NCBI RefSeq assembly: GCF_009932475.1
Contig: NZ_BJOV01000005.1
Location: 2,294,001 to 2,358,000, forward strand
Direction of reading: 5' to 3'
DNA length: 64,000 nt
Source: Gordonia spumicola
GTDB lineage: Bacteria; Actinomycetota; Actinomycetes; Mycobacteriales; Mycobacteriaceae
A program made the position numbers and the translations under genes. Below are positions 16,794 through 24,579 of this stretch, piece by piece (the stretch's first letter is position 1; every line of letters starts with the position of its first letter). The notes under the pieces were generated by a model. The model saw only the letters and a program-made list of their open reading frames with translations. It was not told the origin of the DNA and searched no databases.

Positions 16794-17179
16794 TCGTCGT
16801 GGACAGTTCGGTCGTAGCCGCCGCACTCATCCACACCGGACCCGATGCCTCCTGGGCCGAGACCGTGCTGCTCAGCGACGACGTCTTCGCACCGGTCCTG
16901 ATGCACTACGAGACCGCGAACGTCATCCGTCGCGCAACCGCACGCGGCGACATCGACAGATCGGCCGGTGCCGCCGCGTTCGGCGACCTGCGCGCGCTCC
17001 CGATCACGATGGTCCCGTTCGAGCTCACAGCGCAGCGAAGCTGGGAACTTCGCGACACGATCACCATGTACGACGGAGCGTTCGTCGCGGCGGCCGAACT
17101 CGTGAAGTCTCCGCTCTACACCCTCGACCGGAGACTGGCGCAAGCACCTGGACCGAGGTGCCGGATCATCACGCCTTGA
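16790..17179 (+). CDS. vapC: VapC-type PIN-domain toxin
   Basis: A 129-residue PIN-domain ribonuclease. The acidic residues expected for metal binding are present: Asp5 in VVDSSVVAAAL, Glu in MHYETANVIRR, and Asp in TMYDGAFVAAAE and YTLDRRLA. VapC toxins cleave RNA, often initiator tRNA or rRNA; the target here is unknown. The start overlaps the antitoxin stop (4 bp). Its last 11 bp overlap the end of the converging desaturase gene. Confidence 0.92.
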   Translation: MIVVDSSVVAAALIHTGPDASWAETVLLSDDVFAPVLMHYETANVIRRATARGDIDRSAGAAAFGDLRALPITMVPFELTAQRSWELRDTITMYDGAFVAAAELVKSPLYTLDRRLAQAPGPRCRIITP

Positions 17180-18374
17180 CGGCGCGGCGACGCTCCTTGA
17201 GCTGCGCGATGGCCGTGCGCAGGCCGCGAGCACGGGGCTGAATCGAGTCGAAGCGGCGCTCGGACGCGGTCTCGGGCGCATCGTCGCTGGTGGCGGTCAG
17301 CATCCAGTCCGGGAGTGCCAGCTTGTTGATGGTCCGCAGGGTCCGCAGGTACTGCATGGCGAACGAGCCCGTGTTGTAGGGCAGGTCGTATTTGTCGCAG
17401 AGGTCACGGATCCGAACCGAGATCTCGGCGTACCGGTTGCTCGGCAGATCCGGATACACGTGGTGCTCGATCTGGTAGCAGAGATTGCCACTGAGGAACG
17501 CGAGGGTCGGCCCCGCCTCGAAGTTCGCCGTGCCGAGCATCTGCCGCAGGTACCACTGGCCCTGTGTCTCGTCCTCGAGGGTCGCGGTGGTGAACTTCTC
17601 CGCGCCGTCCGGGAAGTGACCGCAGAAGATGACGACGTAGGCCCACAGGTTGCGAATGAAGTTGGCCGTCAGATTCGCCGTGAGGGTGTGCTTGAAGTTC
17701 GGACCCGACAGTGCCGGGAACAGCGCGTAGTCCTTGCCCATCTGGCGCGCAGCCTTGTAGACGAAGCGTTGGATCTCTGGGCGCGCCTCCTCGAGCGGAC
17801 GACGACCGGCGATCACTTCCTTCAGATCAAGGTCGTGGAGGGCGATCCCCCACTCGAAGGTGGCAGCGAGGAACAGGTTCGAGAACGGCTGGAACAGTCG
17901 ACGCGGCTCCCAGGGCTCGTCCCTGGTCACACGCAACAGCTTGTAGCCCACGTCGTGATCCATGCCGATCACGTTCGTGTACTTGTGGTGGATGTAGTTG
18001 TGCGAGTGCTTCCAGTGCGGAGACGCGCACACCATGTCCCACTCCCACGTCGTGGAGTGCACCTCGGGATCGTTCATCCAGTCCCACTGGCCGTGCATCA
18101 CGTTGTGGCCGAGTTCCATGTTCTCGATGATCTTCGCTATCGAGAGCGCGCCCGTCCCGAGCCACCACAGGGACCTGCGGTGACTGCCGATCAAGGCGAC
18201 GCGGCCGACGAACTCGAGGCCCCGCTGGGCTTGGATCGTGCGGCGCAGATACTTGGCGTCGCGTTCGCCGAGGCTCGACTCGATCTCGCGCCGGAGCGCG
18301 TCGAGTTCGGAGCCCAACGCCTCGACGTCCGCGTCGGTCAGGTGGGCGTATTCGTTGATATCAGAGATCGCCAT
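17169..18374 (-). CDS. Membrane fatty-acid desaturase (DesA3 paralog)
   Basis: A 401-residue acyl-CoA delta-9-type desaturase. The three histidine boxes that hold the di-iron centre are intact: GHNVMHGQWDW, HSHNYIHHKYTN and YQIEHHVYPDLP. Hydrophobic helices flank them. ATG at 18374 (MAISDINEYAHL) aligns with the start of the neighbouring paralog; a longer upstream extension is not supported. It follows that paralog by only 10 bp, so the two are cotranscribed and were formed by tandem duplication. Electrons probably come from the reductase encoded upstream. Compared with the paralog it lacks about 20 residues in the central cytosolic loop. Confidence 0.92.
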   Translation of the reverse strand: MAISDINEYAHLTDADVEALGSELDALRREIESSLGERDAKYLRRTIQAQRGLEFVGRVALIGSHRRSLWWLGTGALSIAKIIENMELGHNVMHGQWDWMNDPEVHSTTWEWDMVCASPHWKHSHNYIHHKYTNVIGMDHDVGYKLLRVTRDEPWEPRRLFQPFSNLFLAATFEWGIALHDLDLKEVIAGRRPLEEARPEIQRFVYKAARQMGKDYALFPALSGPNFKHTLTANLTANFIRNLWAYVVIFCGHFPDGAEKFTTATLEDETQGQWYLRQMLGTANFEAGPTLAFLSGNLCYQIEHHVYPDLPSNRYAEISVRIRDLCDKYDLPYNTGSFAMQYLRTLRTINKLALPDWMLTATSDDAPETASERRFDSIQPRARGLRTAIAQLKERRRAVKA

Positions 18375-18384
18375 CAGGACCCCA

Positions 18385-19647
18385 TTATGCGCTCGTACGC
18401 TCCTTGCGGCGCGCCCGGCCGTCCCGGATCGCGGACTGCAGGCCTCGACGCCGACCCGTCGTCTCATCGATCGACGAGACCAGGCGCGGTGCACCGTCTT
18501 CGCGGAACTTGCGTTCGGAGTTGGTCTCCGGGGCGTCGTCGCTGGTAGCGGTCAGATACTCGTTCGGGAGCGACAGCTTCGCGATGGTCCGCCACGACTT
18601 CGCGTACTGCACCGGGAACGAACCTGTCGTGTACGGCAGGTCGTATTTGGCACAGATCGCCTGCACGCGGACCGAGATCTCGGCGAGGCGGTTGCTCGGC
18701 AGATCCGGGAACAGGTGATGCTCGATCTGGTACGACAGGTTGCCGCTCATGAACGCCAGCACGGGGCCGGACCGGAAGTTGGCGCTGCCGAGCATCTGCC
18801 GCAGGTACCACTGGGCCTGCGTCTCGTCGTCCATGTCGGCCTTGGTGAACTTCTCCGCACCGTCCGGGAAGTGGCCGCAGAAGATCACCGCGTTGGTCCA
18901 GACGTTGCGGATCACGTTGGCGAGGAGATTCGCGGTCGCGGTCTTGCGCGCCGCCTCCGGCGAGCGGGTGACGGCGCCGACGAGCGCGGGGAACAGCAGG
19001 TAGTCCTTGCCCGCCTGGCGGCCGATCTTGCGGCCGACGTCGCGCAGGTCGCGCTTGAGCTCGGCCTTGGCCTCCGGGGTCTTCCGCTTCTTGCCGAGTT
19101 CGAGGTGCTGAGCGGCGACGCCGTACTCGAACAGCAGAGCGAGCGCCGTGTTGTAGACGAGGTTGCCGAGGTAGAACGGGCGCCAGCGCTGGTCGCGCGT
19201 CACGCGCAGCAGCCCGTAGCCGATGTCGTCGTCCATGCCGAGCACATTGGTGTACTTGTGGTGCACGTAGTTGTGGGTGTGCTTCCAGTGGGCGGACGGA
19301 CCGGTGTTGTCCCATTCCCACGACGTCGAGTGGACTTCCGGATCGTTCATCCAGTCCCACTGGCCGTGCATCACGTTGTGGCCGAGTTCCATGTTCTCGA
19401 CGATCTTCGCGACGCCGAGCGTCGCGGCGCCCGCCCACCAGAGCGACCTCTTGCGCGCGCCAACGGTGAGGAGTCGGCCGGTGAACTCCAGTCCGCGCTG
19501 GAATCGGATCGTGTTACGCAGATAGCGAGCGTCGCGCTCGCCGCGGTCGGCCTCGATGTCGGCGCGGATCGCGTCGAGCTCGGCCCCGAGTGCCTCCACG
19601 TCGGCGTCGGTCAGGTGCGCGTACTCGGGTACATCTGCGATAGCCAC
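18385..19647 (-). CDS. desA3: Stearoyl-CoA delta-9 desaturase (DesA3 type)
   Basis: The 420-residue membrane di-iron enzyme introduces the cis-9 double bond into stearoyl-CoA to make oleate for membrane lipids and triacylglycerol. Histidine boxes are GHNVMHGQWDW, HTHNYVHHKYTN and YQIEHHLFPDLP. The GTG start at 19647 has AGGAGAGG about 8 bp upstream. Order and orientation relative to the oxidoreductase match M. tuberculosis Rv3229c-Rv3230c, whose products work together (established knowledge). A 44-bp palindrome just upstream is the likely operator. Confidence 0.94.
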   Translation of the reverse strand: MAIADVPEYAHLTDADVEALGAELDAIRADIEADRGERDARYLRNTIRFQRGLEFTGRLLTVGARKRSLWWAGAATLGVAKIVENMELGHNVMHGQWDWMNDPEVHSTSWEWDNTGPSAHWKHTHNYVHHKYTNVLGMDDDIGYGLLRVTRDQRWRPFYLGNLVYNTALALLFEYGVAAQHLELGKKRKTPEAKAELKRDLRDVGRKIGRQAGKDYLLFPALVGAVTRSPEAARKTATANLLANVIRNVWTNAVIFCGHFPDGAEKFTKADMDDETQAQWYLRQMLGSANFRSGPVLAFMSGNLSYQIEHHLFPDLPSNRLAEISVRVQAICAKYDLPYTTGSFPVQYAKSWRTIAKLSLPNEYLTATSDDAPETNSERKFREDGAPRLVSSIDETTGRRRGLQSAIRDGRARRKERTSA

Positions 19648-19660
19648 TGCTGATCCTCTC

Positions 19661-19704
19661 CTACGGGAACGTAACTTACGTAATCGTAGGTTACGTGCCC
19701 GTAG
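19661..19704. promoter_or_regulatory. 44-bp palindromic operator upstream of desA3
   Basis: Arms of 20 bp (CTACGGGAACGTAACTTACG) match with two mismatches around a TAAT spacer. The inner 24 bp (19671-19694) has the same pattern as the site at 20873-20896. It begins 14 bp upstream of the desA3 start, so binding there would block transcription or initiation. Confidence 0.8.
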
Positions 19705-19722
19705 GTCGTCCAGTCGACTGCG

Positions 19723-20835
19723 TCACACGTCCAGGGTGCAGTCGCCCGCCGCGGCGCTGACGCACGTCTGAATCCGCTCGCCTTCGACGTGCTCGACACC
19801 CGTCCGCAGATCGCGGACGCACCCCTTGTCGAGCATCACCACACAGCTCTGACAGATGCCCATGCGGCAGCCGAAGGGCATCAGGACGCCGGCCTGTTCG
19901 CCCGCCTCCAGGAGGGTGGTCGCGCCGTCGGCCTCCACCTGCCTGCCGTCACGGCCGAACGTCACCGTGCCGCCCTGAGCGCCCGCGGCTCCCCGTTCGA
20001 GCGCGAACCGTTCCACGTGAAGCATGTCCTCGCGGCCGCCCGCGTGGAAGATCCCGGTCAGCATGTCGATGAAGCCGCTCGGACCGCACGCCCAGGTCTG
20101 ACGCTCGGCCCAATCGGGCACCAATTCGTCGAGAGCAGCGGCGTCGATCCGACCGTCGGTCCGCGTGAGACGCAGCTTCAGGTCGATCAGGCCCGACTCG
20201 GCGTACTGCCGGAGCTCGTCGGAGAACAACACGTCCGAGGCGTCCGGCGCGGAGTGGACGAGCACCGCGTCCATCCGCTGACCGCGCCGCGACATGGTCC
20301 GGAGCATCGAGATGATCGGCGTGACGCCGCTGCCCGCGGTCGCGAACATCAGCTTCTCCGGAAGCGGATCGCTGAGCACGAACTCGCCCGCCGGAGCCGC
20401 CAGGCGCACGACGGTCCCCTCGTTGAGGCCGTTGACCAGGTGCGACGACAGGAAGCCCTCCGGCATCGCCTTCACCGTGATGGCGACGGTGCGGTCGGCG
20501 ACCGAACTGTCCGGCTCCGATGTCAGCGAGTACGAACGCCAGGTCCACTTGCCGCCCTGCTGGACGCCGATGCCGATGTACTGGCCCGGGTGATAGTCGA
20601 ACGAGAAGCCCCAGCCCGGCCGGATGACGATGGTCGCACTGTCGGCGGTCACCGGCGTCACCGAGACCACGCGACCGCGGAGCTCGCGCGCGGACCACAG
20701 CGGATTCACCAGGTGGAGGTAGTCGTCGGGCAGCAGCGGCGTGGTGACGCGCGCCACCGCCGCCCGTACCCAGTTGCCGCCTTTGCCTCCCGCGACTCCC
20801 GCGACCGGTGCCTCGAAACGTTCCCGCCAGCCCAT
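19723..20835 (-). CDS. FAD/2Fe-2S oxidoreductase, electron donor of DesA3
   Basis: A 370-residue three-domain reductase. The N-terminal FAD-binding barrel has [11 protein letters not shown], the NAD(P)-binding domain has [16 protein letters not shown], and the C-terminal plant-type ferredoxin domain has the cluster motif [14 protein letters not shown] with a later cysteine in DKGC. It transfers electrons from NADPH to the desaturase, as shown for Rv3230c with DesA3. The start at 20835 has AGGAGA upstream. It is upstream of both desaturase genes on the same strand, with its own palindromic operator. Confidence 0.94.
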   Translation of the reverse strand: MGWRERFEAPVAGVAGGKGGNWVRAAVARVTTPLLPDDYLHLVNPLWSARELRGRVVSVTPVTADSATIVIRPGWGFSFDYHPGQYIGIGVQQGGKWTWRSYSLTSEPDSSVADRTVAITVKAMPEGFLSSHLVNGLNEGTVVRLAAPAGEFVLSDPLPEKLMFATAGSGVTPIISMLRTMSRRGQRMDAVLVHSAPDASDVLFSDELRQYAESGLIDLKLRLTRTDGRIDAAALDELVPDWAERQTWACGPSGFIDMLTGIFHAGGREDMLHVERFALERGAAGAQGGTVTFGRDGRQVEADGATTLLEAGEQAGVLMPFGCRMGICQSCVVMLDKGCVRDLRTGVEHVEGERIQTCVSAAAGDCTLDV

Positions 20836-20872
20836 GCTCGTCTCCTCTGCCGGTTCCGGTTCCCCGGAACAC

Positions 20873-20896
20873 CTAACTTACGCTTCCGTAGGTTAG
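20873..20896. promoter_or_regulatory. Palindromic operator upstream of the reductase gene
   Basis: CTAACTTACG-CTTC-CGTAGGTTAG is a 10-bp inverted repeat with one mismatch and a 4-bp spacer. It shares arm sequence, spacing and even the mismatched position with the desA3 site. It lies 37 bp upstream of the reductase start, so one regulator probably controls both promoters. Confidence 0.8.
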
Positions 20897-20926
20897 CGGG
20901 TCATCGGCCCGAGAGCGAACGGAGCG

Positions 20927-21520
20927 TCACGACAGGAGCGTTCCGGGCGCCGCCTCGTACGGCGCGAAGAAGTCGTTCGCGGGGGCGCCGAGCAGCGACA
21001 ACACCAGCCCGGGAACCGGCTGGCCGTCGATCTGCTCGCGGACGATGTCGGCGTGTCCCGCGTGCCGCGCGTACTCCTCCACCTGGTGCATGAGGTAGTA
21101 GCGGAGCTTGATCGGACGGTCGTCGAGCACGCCGTCCCACGGTGCGGCGGGCTCGATCGAGTCGGCGTCCGGATCGACGGACCGCACGATGTCGAGGAAC
21201 TCGGCACGCGTCGCATCGAACCGAGCGATCACCGCGGCCGCGGTCTCCCCCTCGGCGGCGGCGAAACTGCCGAGGTAGGCGGCGAAGCCCGCCTCGTCGA
21301 GGGCGAACGCGCCCGGCCCCTTCGTCAGACGTCCGACGCCGCCCCGCATCCCGTACTCGGCGTGCTTGATGATTCCCGCGACCGAGAGCGCGCTGCGGCA
21401 CGGTGTCGCCCACGCCTGCTCCTCGGTGAGCCCGAGTGCGGCGGCCCGGATGGCCTCCAACTGCTGATCGATGTAGTTGACAAGGCTGGTGATCTCGTCG
21501 TGCGCTTCGGGTCCGTACAT
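20927..21520 (-). CDS. DinB-fold mycothiol transferase-like protein (DUF664)
   Basis: The 197-residue protein has the DinB four-helix pattern, with metal-ligand histidines in IIKHAEYGMRG and LMHQVEEYARHAGHAD. Proteins of this type in actinobacteria use mycothiol to detoxify electrophiles (family knowledge). ATG at 21520 is chosen because CCAGGAGG lies just upstream; a start 60 bp further up has no ribosome site. It is on the same strand as the reductase and desaturase genes, but the reductase operator separates them. Confidence 0.85.
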   Translation of the reverse strand: MYGPEAHDEITSLVNYIDQQLEAIRAAALGLTEEQAWATPCRSALSVAGIIKHAEYGMRGGVGRLTKGPGAFALDEAGFAAYLGSFAAAEGETAAAVIARFDATRAEFLDIVRSVDPDADSIEPAAPWDGVLDDRPIKLRYYLMHQVEEYARHAGHADIVREQIDGQPVPGLVLSLLGAPANDFFAPYEAAPGTLLS

Positions 21521-21627
21521 GACTGTCCTCCTGGATCGAATGCTCCCCCGATCGGGGCCTGGATCCAGTGTGGCGGCCAATGCGGTCAGTTTCTGTCCGC
21601 TTCGAAAAGTGGCTTGCCGACTGCGCC

Positions 21628-22125
21628 CTACAGGAGTTCCAGGAGGAACGGGAGCTCCTGGGTGGCGTACCAGCCGAGATCGTGGTCTTCGACGTCGCCG
21701 ACGGCGAGTTCGGCGTCTTCGTCACCGAGGTCGGCCGCGTCCACCGCGGCGACGGCGGCTACCACGGCATCCTGCGCCGCAGCCCCGTCGACGTGGACCG
21801 CGACGATGTCGCCGACAGCCACCGGACCGGACAGCCTGACCACCGCGTCGTCCAGATCGGGCCGCGGCGACGCCTCGGCGTCGGCGACGACCACCACCCG
21901 GCGCGACGGCAGGCTCGCGGCCCCCGGCTCCTGCGCCGACAGCAACCGCAGCGACGCCCGCGCGGCCTCCCGGAGCGCGACCTCGCCGAGTTCCTCGTCG
22001 TCGCCGGACGTGTACGCCTCCCGTAGCGCGGGCGTCACCGCGAACCCGGTGCCGCCGACCGGCTGGAACGCTCCGCCGGACAGGTCCGCGATCATCGCCA
22101 GCGTGGCCGGCAGGTACACCCGCAT
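21628..22125 (-). CDS. DUF6912-family protein
   Basis: A 165-residue acidic protein starting MRVYLPATLAMIADL, with the conserved FAVTPALREAYTSGDDEELGEVAL block that marks this actinobacterial family, and a second half rich in Val and Ala (LDDAVVRLSGPVAVGDIVAV). No catalytic motif or membrane segment is visible; the function is unknown. ATG at 22125 has GAGGAGA upstream and sits 8 bp after the acyltransferase stop, so it is in the same operon as that gene. Confidence 0.82.
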   Translation of the reverse strand: MRVYLPATLAMIADLSGGAFQPVGGTGFAVTPALREAYTSGDDEELGEVALREAARASLRLLSAQEPGAASLPSRRVVVVADAEASPRPDLDDAVVRLSGPVAVGDIVAVHVDGAAAQDAVVAAVAAVDAADLGDEDAELAVGDVEDHDLGWYATQELPFLLELL

Positions 22126-22133
22126 GATTCTCC

Positions 22134-23582
22134 TCATCGATCCTGGGGCAGGCCGCTGGTCAGCAGCTCGTCGAACGATTCCTCCACGTATCCGACCATC
22201 GCCGGCAGGTCGGACACCACGGCACGGTCGGCGATGAACCCGAACTGGACGGCCCCGCCGTACTCGTTGACGCTGATCGCCAACGCCCGCTGGGCCGCGA
22301 GCGACGGGATCGTGTAGATCTCGGCCACCCGGTGACCGGCGAGGAAACGCTGGGCCACCGAGTCGCTCATCGCGATCGGCACGTTGTACGTCCGCTGGAA
22401 GATCTGCGAGAAGGTCCGTGCCGAGAACTCCGCGAACGGCACCATCCCGAGTTCGGGCAGCAACGGCTTCATCTCCGGTGCGAGCCTGCGACCCGATCCC
22501 GAATACCGGTCCGCGAGTCCCGCGACCTGCATGAGACGGACGGCCGGCGAGTCTTCGCCGATCGGCAGGTCGGTGACGAACTCGGGCTCGTACTCGGGCA
22601 CCCAGCTCCCCGGGCCCTGCGTCACCGCCTCGGCGTCGCGTGCCCGCAGCGGGACGATCGCCCGGATCGTCTCGCCGTGCTTCACGGTGTCCGTGGTCGA
22701 CAGCGTCCACCGCCGGAGGACGCCGGCCAGGACCGCGAGCACCACGTCGTTGAACGTGCACTCGAACCTGGTCGCGATCCGGGTGCAGTCGCGGCGCGAG
22801 ATCTGGGCGCTCGCGAACAGCCTCGACGACGTGGTCACGGCATTCAGCGGACTGTCGGGCGCGGCGTTCACGATCTGTTGCACGGTCGACGCGACGAAGC
22901 GGGCCGACTTGTCGGCGACCGACCAGATGTCGGCGACCGGACCGTTCCCGTTGAGCAGCGAGTCGACCAGTTCGCCCGGACGAGCCATCGCGTCGGCGAG
23001 CGCACCGACCGTCATCGCGGCCTGTCCCGGCGGCGAGCCCGGCATCCAGAGGTCCTCGTCGAGTTCGGGCCCGACGACGCCGACATCGCAGACCACCTCG
23101 CCGATCTCGGGATTGTCCGGGCCGGAGACGAGGCACCGGTGCGACTTCGTCAGCACCGCGAGCCTGCCGCCGGACAGCCCCTCGATCAGATACATCTCCC
23201 ACAGCGGCCGTTCCCGGTCGAGCGGTCGCGACATGATCCGCGCGATCAGCTCGTGCAGCTGCCCCATCGAACCCGGATGCGGCAGGGCGGAGAGTCGGAT
23301 GTGGAAGTTGATGTCGAAGTCCGGATCGTCCACCCACAGGGGACGACCGAGGCCCAGCGCGACCTCTTTGACGACCTGACGGTAGCGAGGCGCCAGCTGG
23401 AGACGGCGCTCGACCACCGACACCAGCGCCTGATAGTCCAAGCGCACGGCGTCGCCCGCCGACGACGGATCGATCACCAGCAGCGATCCCATGTGCGCGC
23501 TGGTCCCCGAGCCGTCGAGGAAGTAGTACATCGCGTCTTCCGCCGACAGTCGATTCACCATGATGCGATCGAGTGTATCCAC
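22134..23582 (-). CDS. WS/DGAT-family acyltransferase with altered active site
   Basis: A 482-residue member of the wax ester synthase/diacylglycerol acyltransferase family (Tgs3-like, in the place of the split Rv3234c/Rv3233c of M. tuberculosis). N-terminal LSAEDAMYYFLDG, LAPRYRQVV and RPLWEMYLIEGL are typical. The catalytic motif, normally HHxxxDG, reads HRCLVSG at residues 148-154, so the second His and the Asp are lost. The C-terminal domain (FNDVVLAVLAGVLRRW, PIAMSDS, Y-x-IPSLAAQRALAISV) is complete. Acyl transfer by the usual mechanism is doubtful. The GTG start at 23582 is not certain; ATG 23561 is an alternative. Confidence 0.88.
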   Translation of the reverse strand: MDTLDRIMVNRLSAEDAMYYFLDGSGTSAHMGSLLVIDPSSAGDAVRLDYQALVSVVERRLQLAPRYRQVVKEVALGLGRPLWVDDPDFDINFHIRLSALPHPGSMGQLHELIARIMSRPLDRERPLWEMYLIEGLSGGRLAVLTKSHRCLVSGPDNPEIGEVVCDVGVVGPELDEDLWMPGSPPGQAAMTVGALADAMARPGELVDSLLNGNGPVADIWSVADKSARFVASTVQQIVNAAPDSPLNAVTTSSRLFASAQISRRDCTRIATRFECTFNDVVLAVLAGVLRRWTLSTTDTVKHGETIRAIVPLRARDAEAVTQGPGSWVPEYEPEFVTDLPIGEDSPAVRLMQVAGLADRYSGSGRRLAPEMKPLLPELGMVPFAEFSARTFSQIFQRTYNVPIAMSDSVAQRFLAGHRVAEIYTIPSLAAQRALAISVNEYGGAVQFGFIADRAVVSDLPAMVGYVEESFDELLTSGLPQDR

Positions 23583-23585
23583 CGG

Positions 23586-24029
23586 TCAGATCAGGCCGAA
23601 CTCCGTCAGCACCCAATGCGTCTCGGGGCGGCGCATCCGCCCCGGCAGCAGCAGCGGGCGGAGCTCCACGCGCCCGGCGACGGCGTGGACCCGGCCGTCC
23701 CGTTCGACGGTGCCGAAGAACTCCCCCGCACGGGCCGTCCGCATCTGCATGTGCACGCGACGCAGGCGCGCGACGCCCCGCCGGACCGGAGCCCGCGCCG
23801 TCGTCGCCTCGCGTCTGCGGAGGCCGACGGCGACCCTGTCGAAGACCTCCGCGGACACGGTCGCGGCGACGTGCTCACATGGTCGTCGGCCGTCGAGGAC
23901 CTCGAGTATGCGTTGCAGCGCGCCGATGACGGCCGTCCGCGCCGACCGTGCGACCTCTGCCGGATCGGCAGTCGCGCTCGGAGCCGCGGACTCGGGTACT
24001 GGTCGGAGTTCAATGGTCTTCATACTCAT
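23586..24029 (-). CDS. Rv3235-like protein
   Basis: A roughly 147-residue Arg/Ala-rich basic protein of unknown function. The C-terminal half (VHMQMRTARAGEFFGTVERDGRVHAVAGRVE...) resembles the conserved domain of the mycobacterial Rv3235 family, which forms an alpha-beta fold and is also found close to tgs3 and secA1. The start at ATG 24029 is a guess between several in-frame codons without a ribosome site; it could be leaderless. It lies 3 bp upstream of the WS/DGAT gene, so it heads the operon Rv3235-like, WS/DGAT, DUF6912. Confidence 0.65.
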   Translation of the reverse strand: MSMKTIELRPVPESAAPSATADPAEVARSARTAVIGALQRILEVLDGRRPCEHVAATVSAEVFDRVAVGLRRREATTARAPVRRGVARLRRVHMQMRTARAGEFFGTVERDGRVHAVAGRVELRPLLLPGRMRRPETHWVLTEFGLI

Positions 24030-24128
24030 TGGACGCGCGACACGCCGACGACGGTTCCGAGACACGCCGTGCACGGACTGATCGATCACCGACATGCGCC
24101 CCGGTGACGCTCTTCGAAGCACGACCGA

Positions 24129-24226
24129 CCTGCCTCATCTCGCACCGACCTGCTTCATTGCGTCTCCCCTGCCTGAGCTCAGGCAGGGGAGTCAAGTCGA
24201 GGCAGGTCGGTGCGAGATGAGGCAGG
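24129..24226. repeat. Nested palindromic element
   Basis: A perfect 25-bp inverted repeat (24129-24153 and 24202-24226) encloses a perfect 28-bp palindrome (24164-24191). All share a GCAGG/CCTGC core, so the element reads as one hairpin inside another. It could end transcription of flanking units or be a REP-like element. The gap 24030-24579 holds no convincing gene. Confidence 0.9.
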
Positions 24227-24250
24227 GAGGTTCGGGAGATAGATTGGTGA

Positions 24251-24554
24251 TTCCCGGTGACGACGTGGGTTCCCGCCGTATTGCCACTGGTCACGCTGGC
24301 TGTTGACGAGTTCGCCGACGAGCTTCTCCCGATGGTTGAGCCGACTCCGAGGCTCCAGCCGAGGCGTCGTGTCGAAACCGCTGAACCTGGACTGGATCTG
24401 CTTGCGCGACAATATAGATCGTCGAAGTAGCAGCCCGGGTGACCGTGGTTTCGACAGGGACCTCCGCTGGCGCTACGGTCCCGCTCAACCACCGGGAACC
24501 GCTCATCAGTGCACTCTGTGTCAGCCAGCGTGACCAGCGGAAATTCACCGGGAA
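24251..24554. repeat. Inverted-repeat element of about 300 bp
   Basis: Outer inverted repeats TTCCCGGTGA (24251-24260) and TCACCGGGAA (24545-24554), and stronger 16-bp perfect inner repeats at 24287-24302 and 24522-24537, enclose two opposed copies of the GGTTGAGC...GTCGAAACC repeat (24331-24380 and 24447-24490). There is no internal ORF of credible quality. The build resembles a small non-autonomous inverted-repeat element. Confidence 0.75.
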
Positions 24555-24579
24555 CTAGGCGGCACCAGGAGTCAATCGA

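Noticed and set aside
24010-24548. Several 70-160 codon frames across the repeat island
   Set aside because: They run through perfect palindromes and repeats, so their openness follows from the repeat sequence; no homology or ribosome sites.
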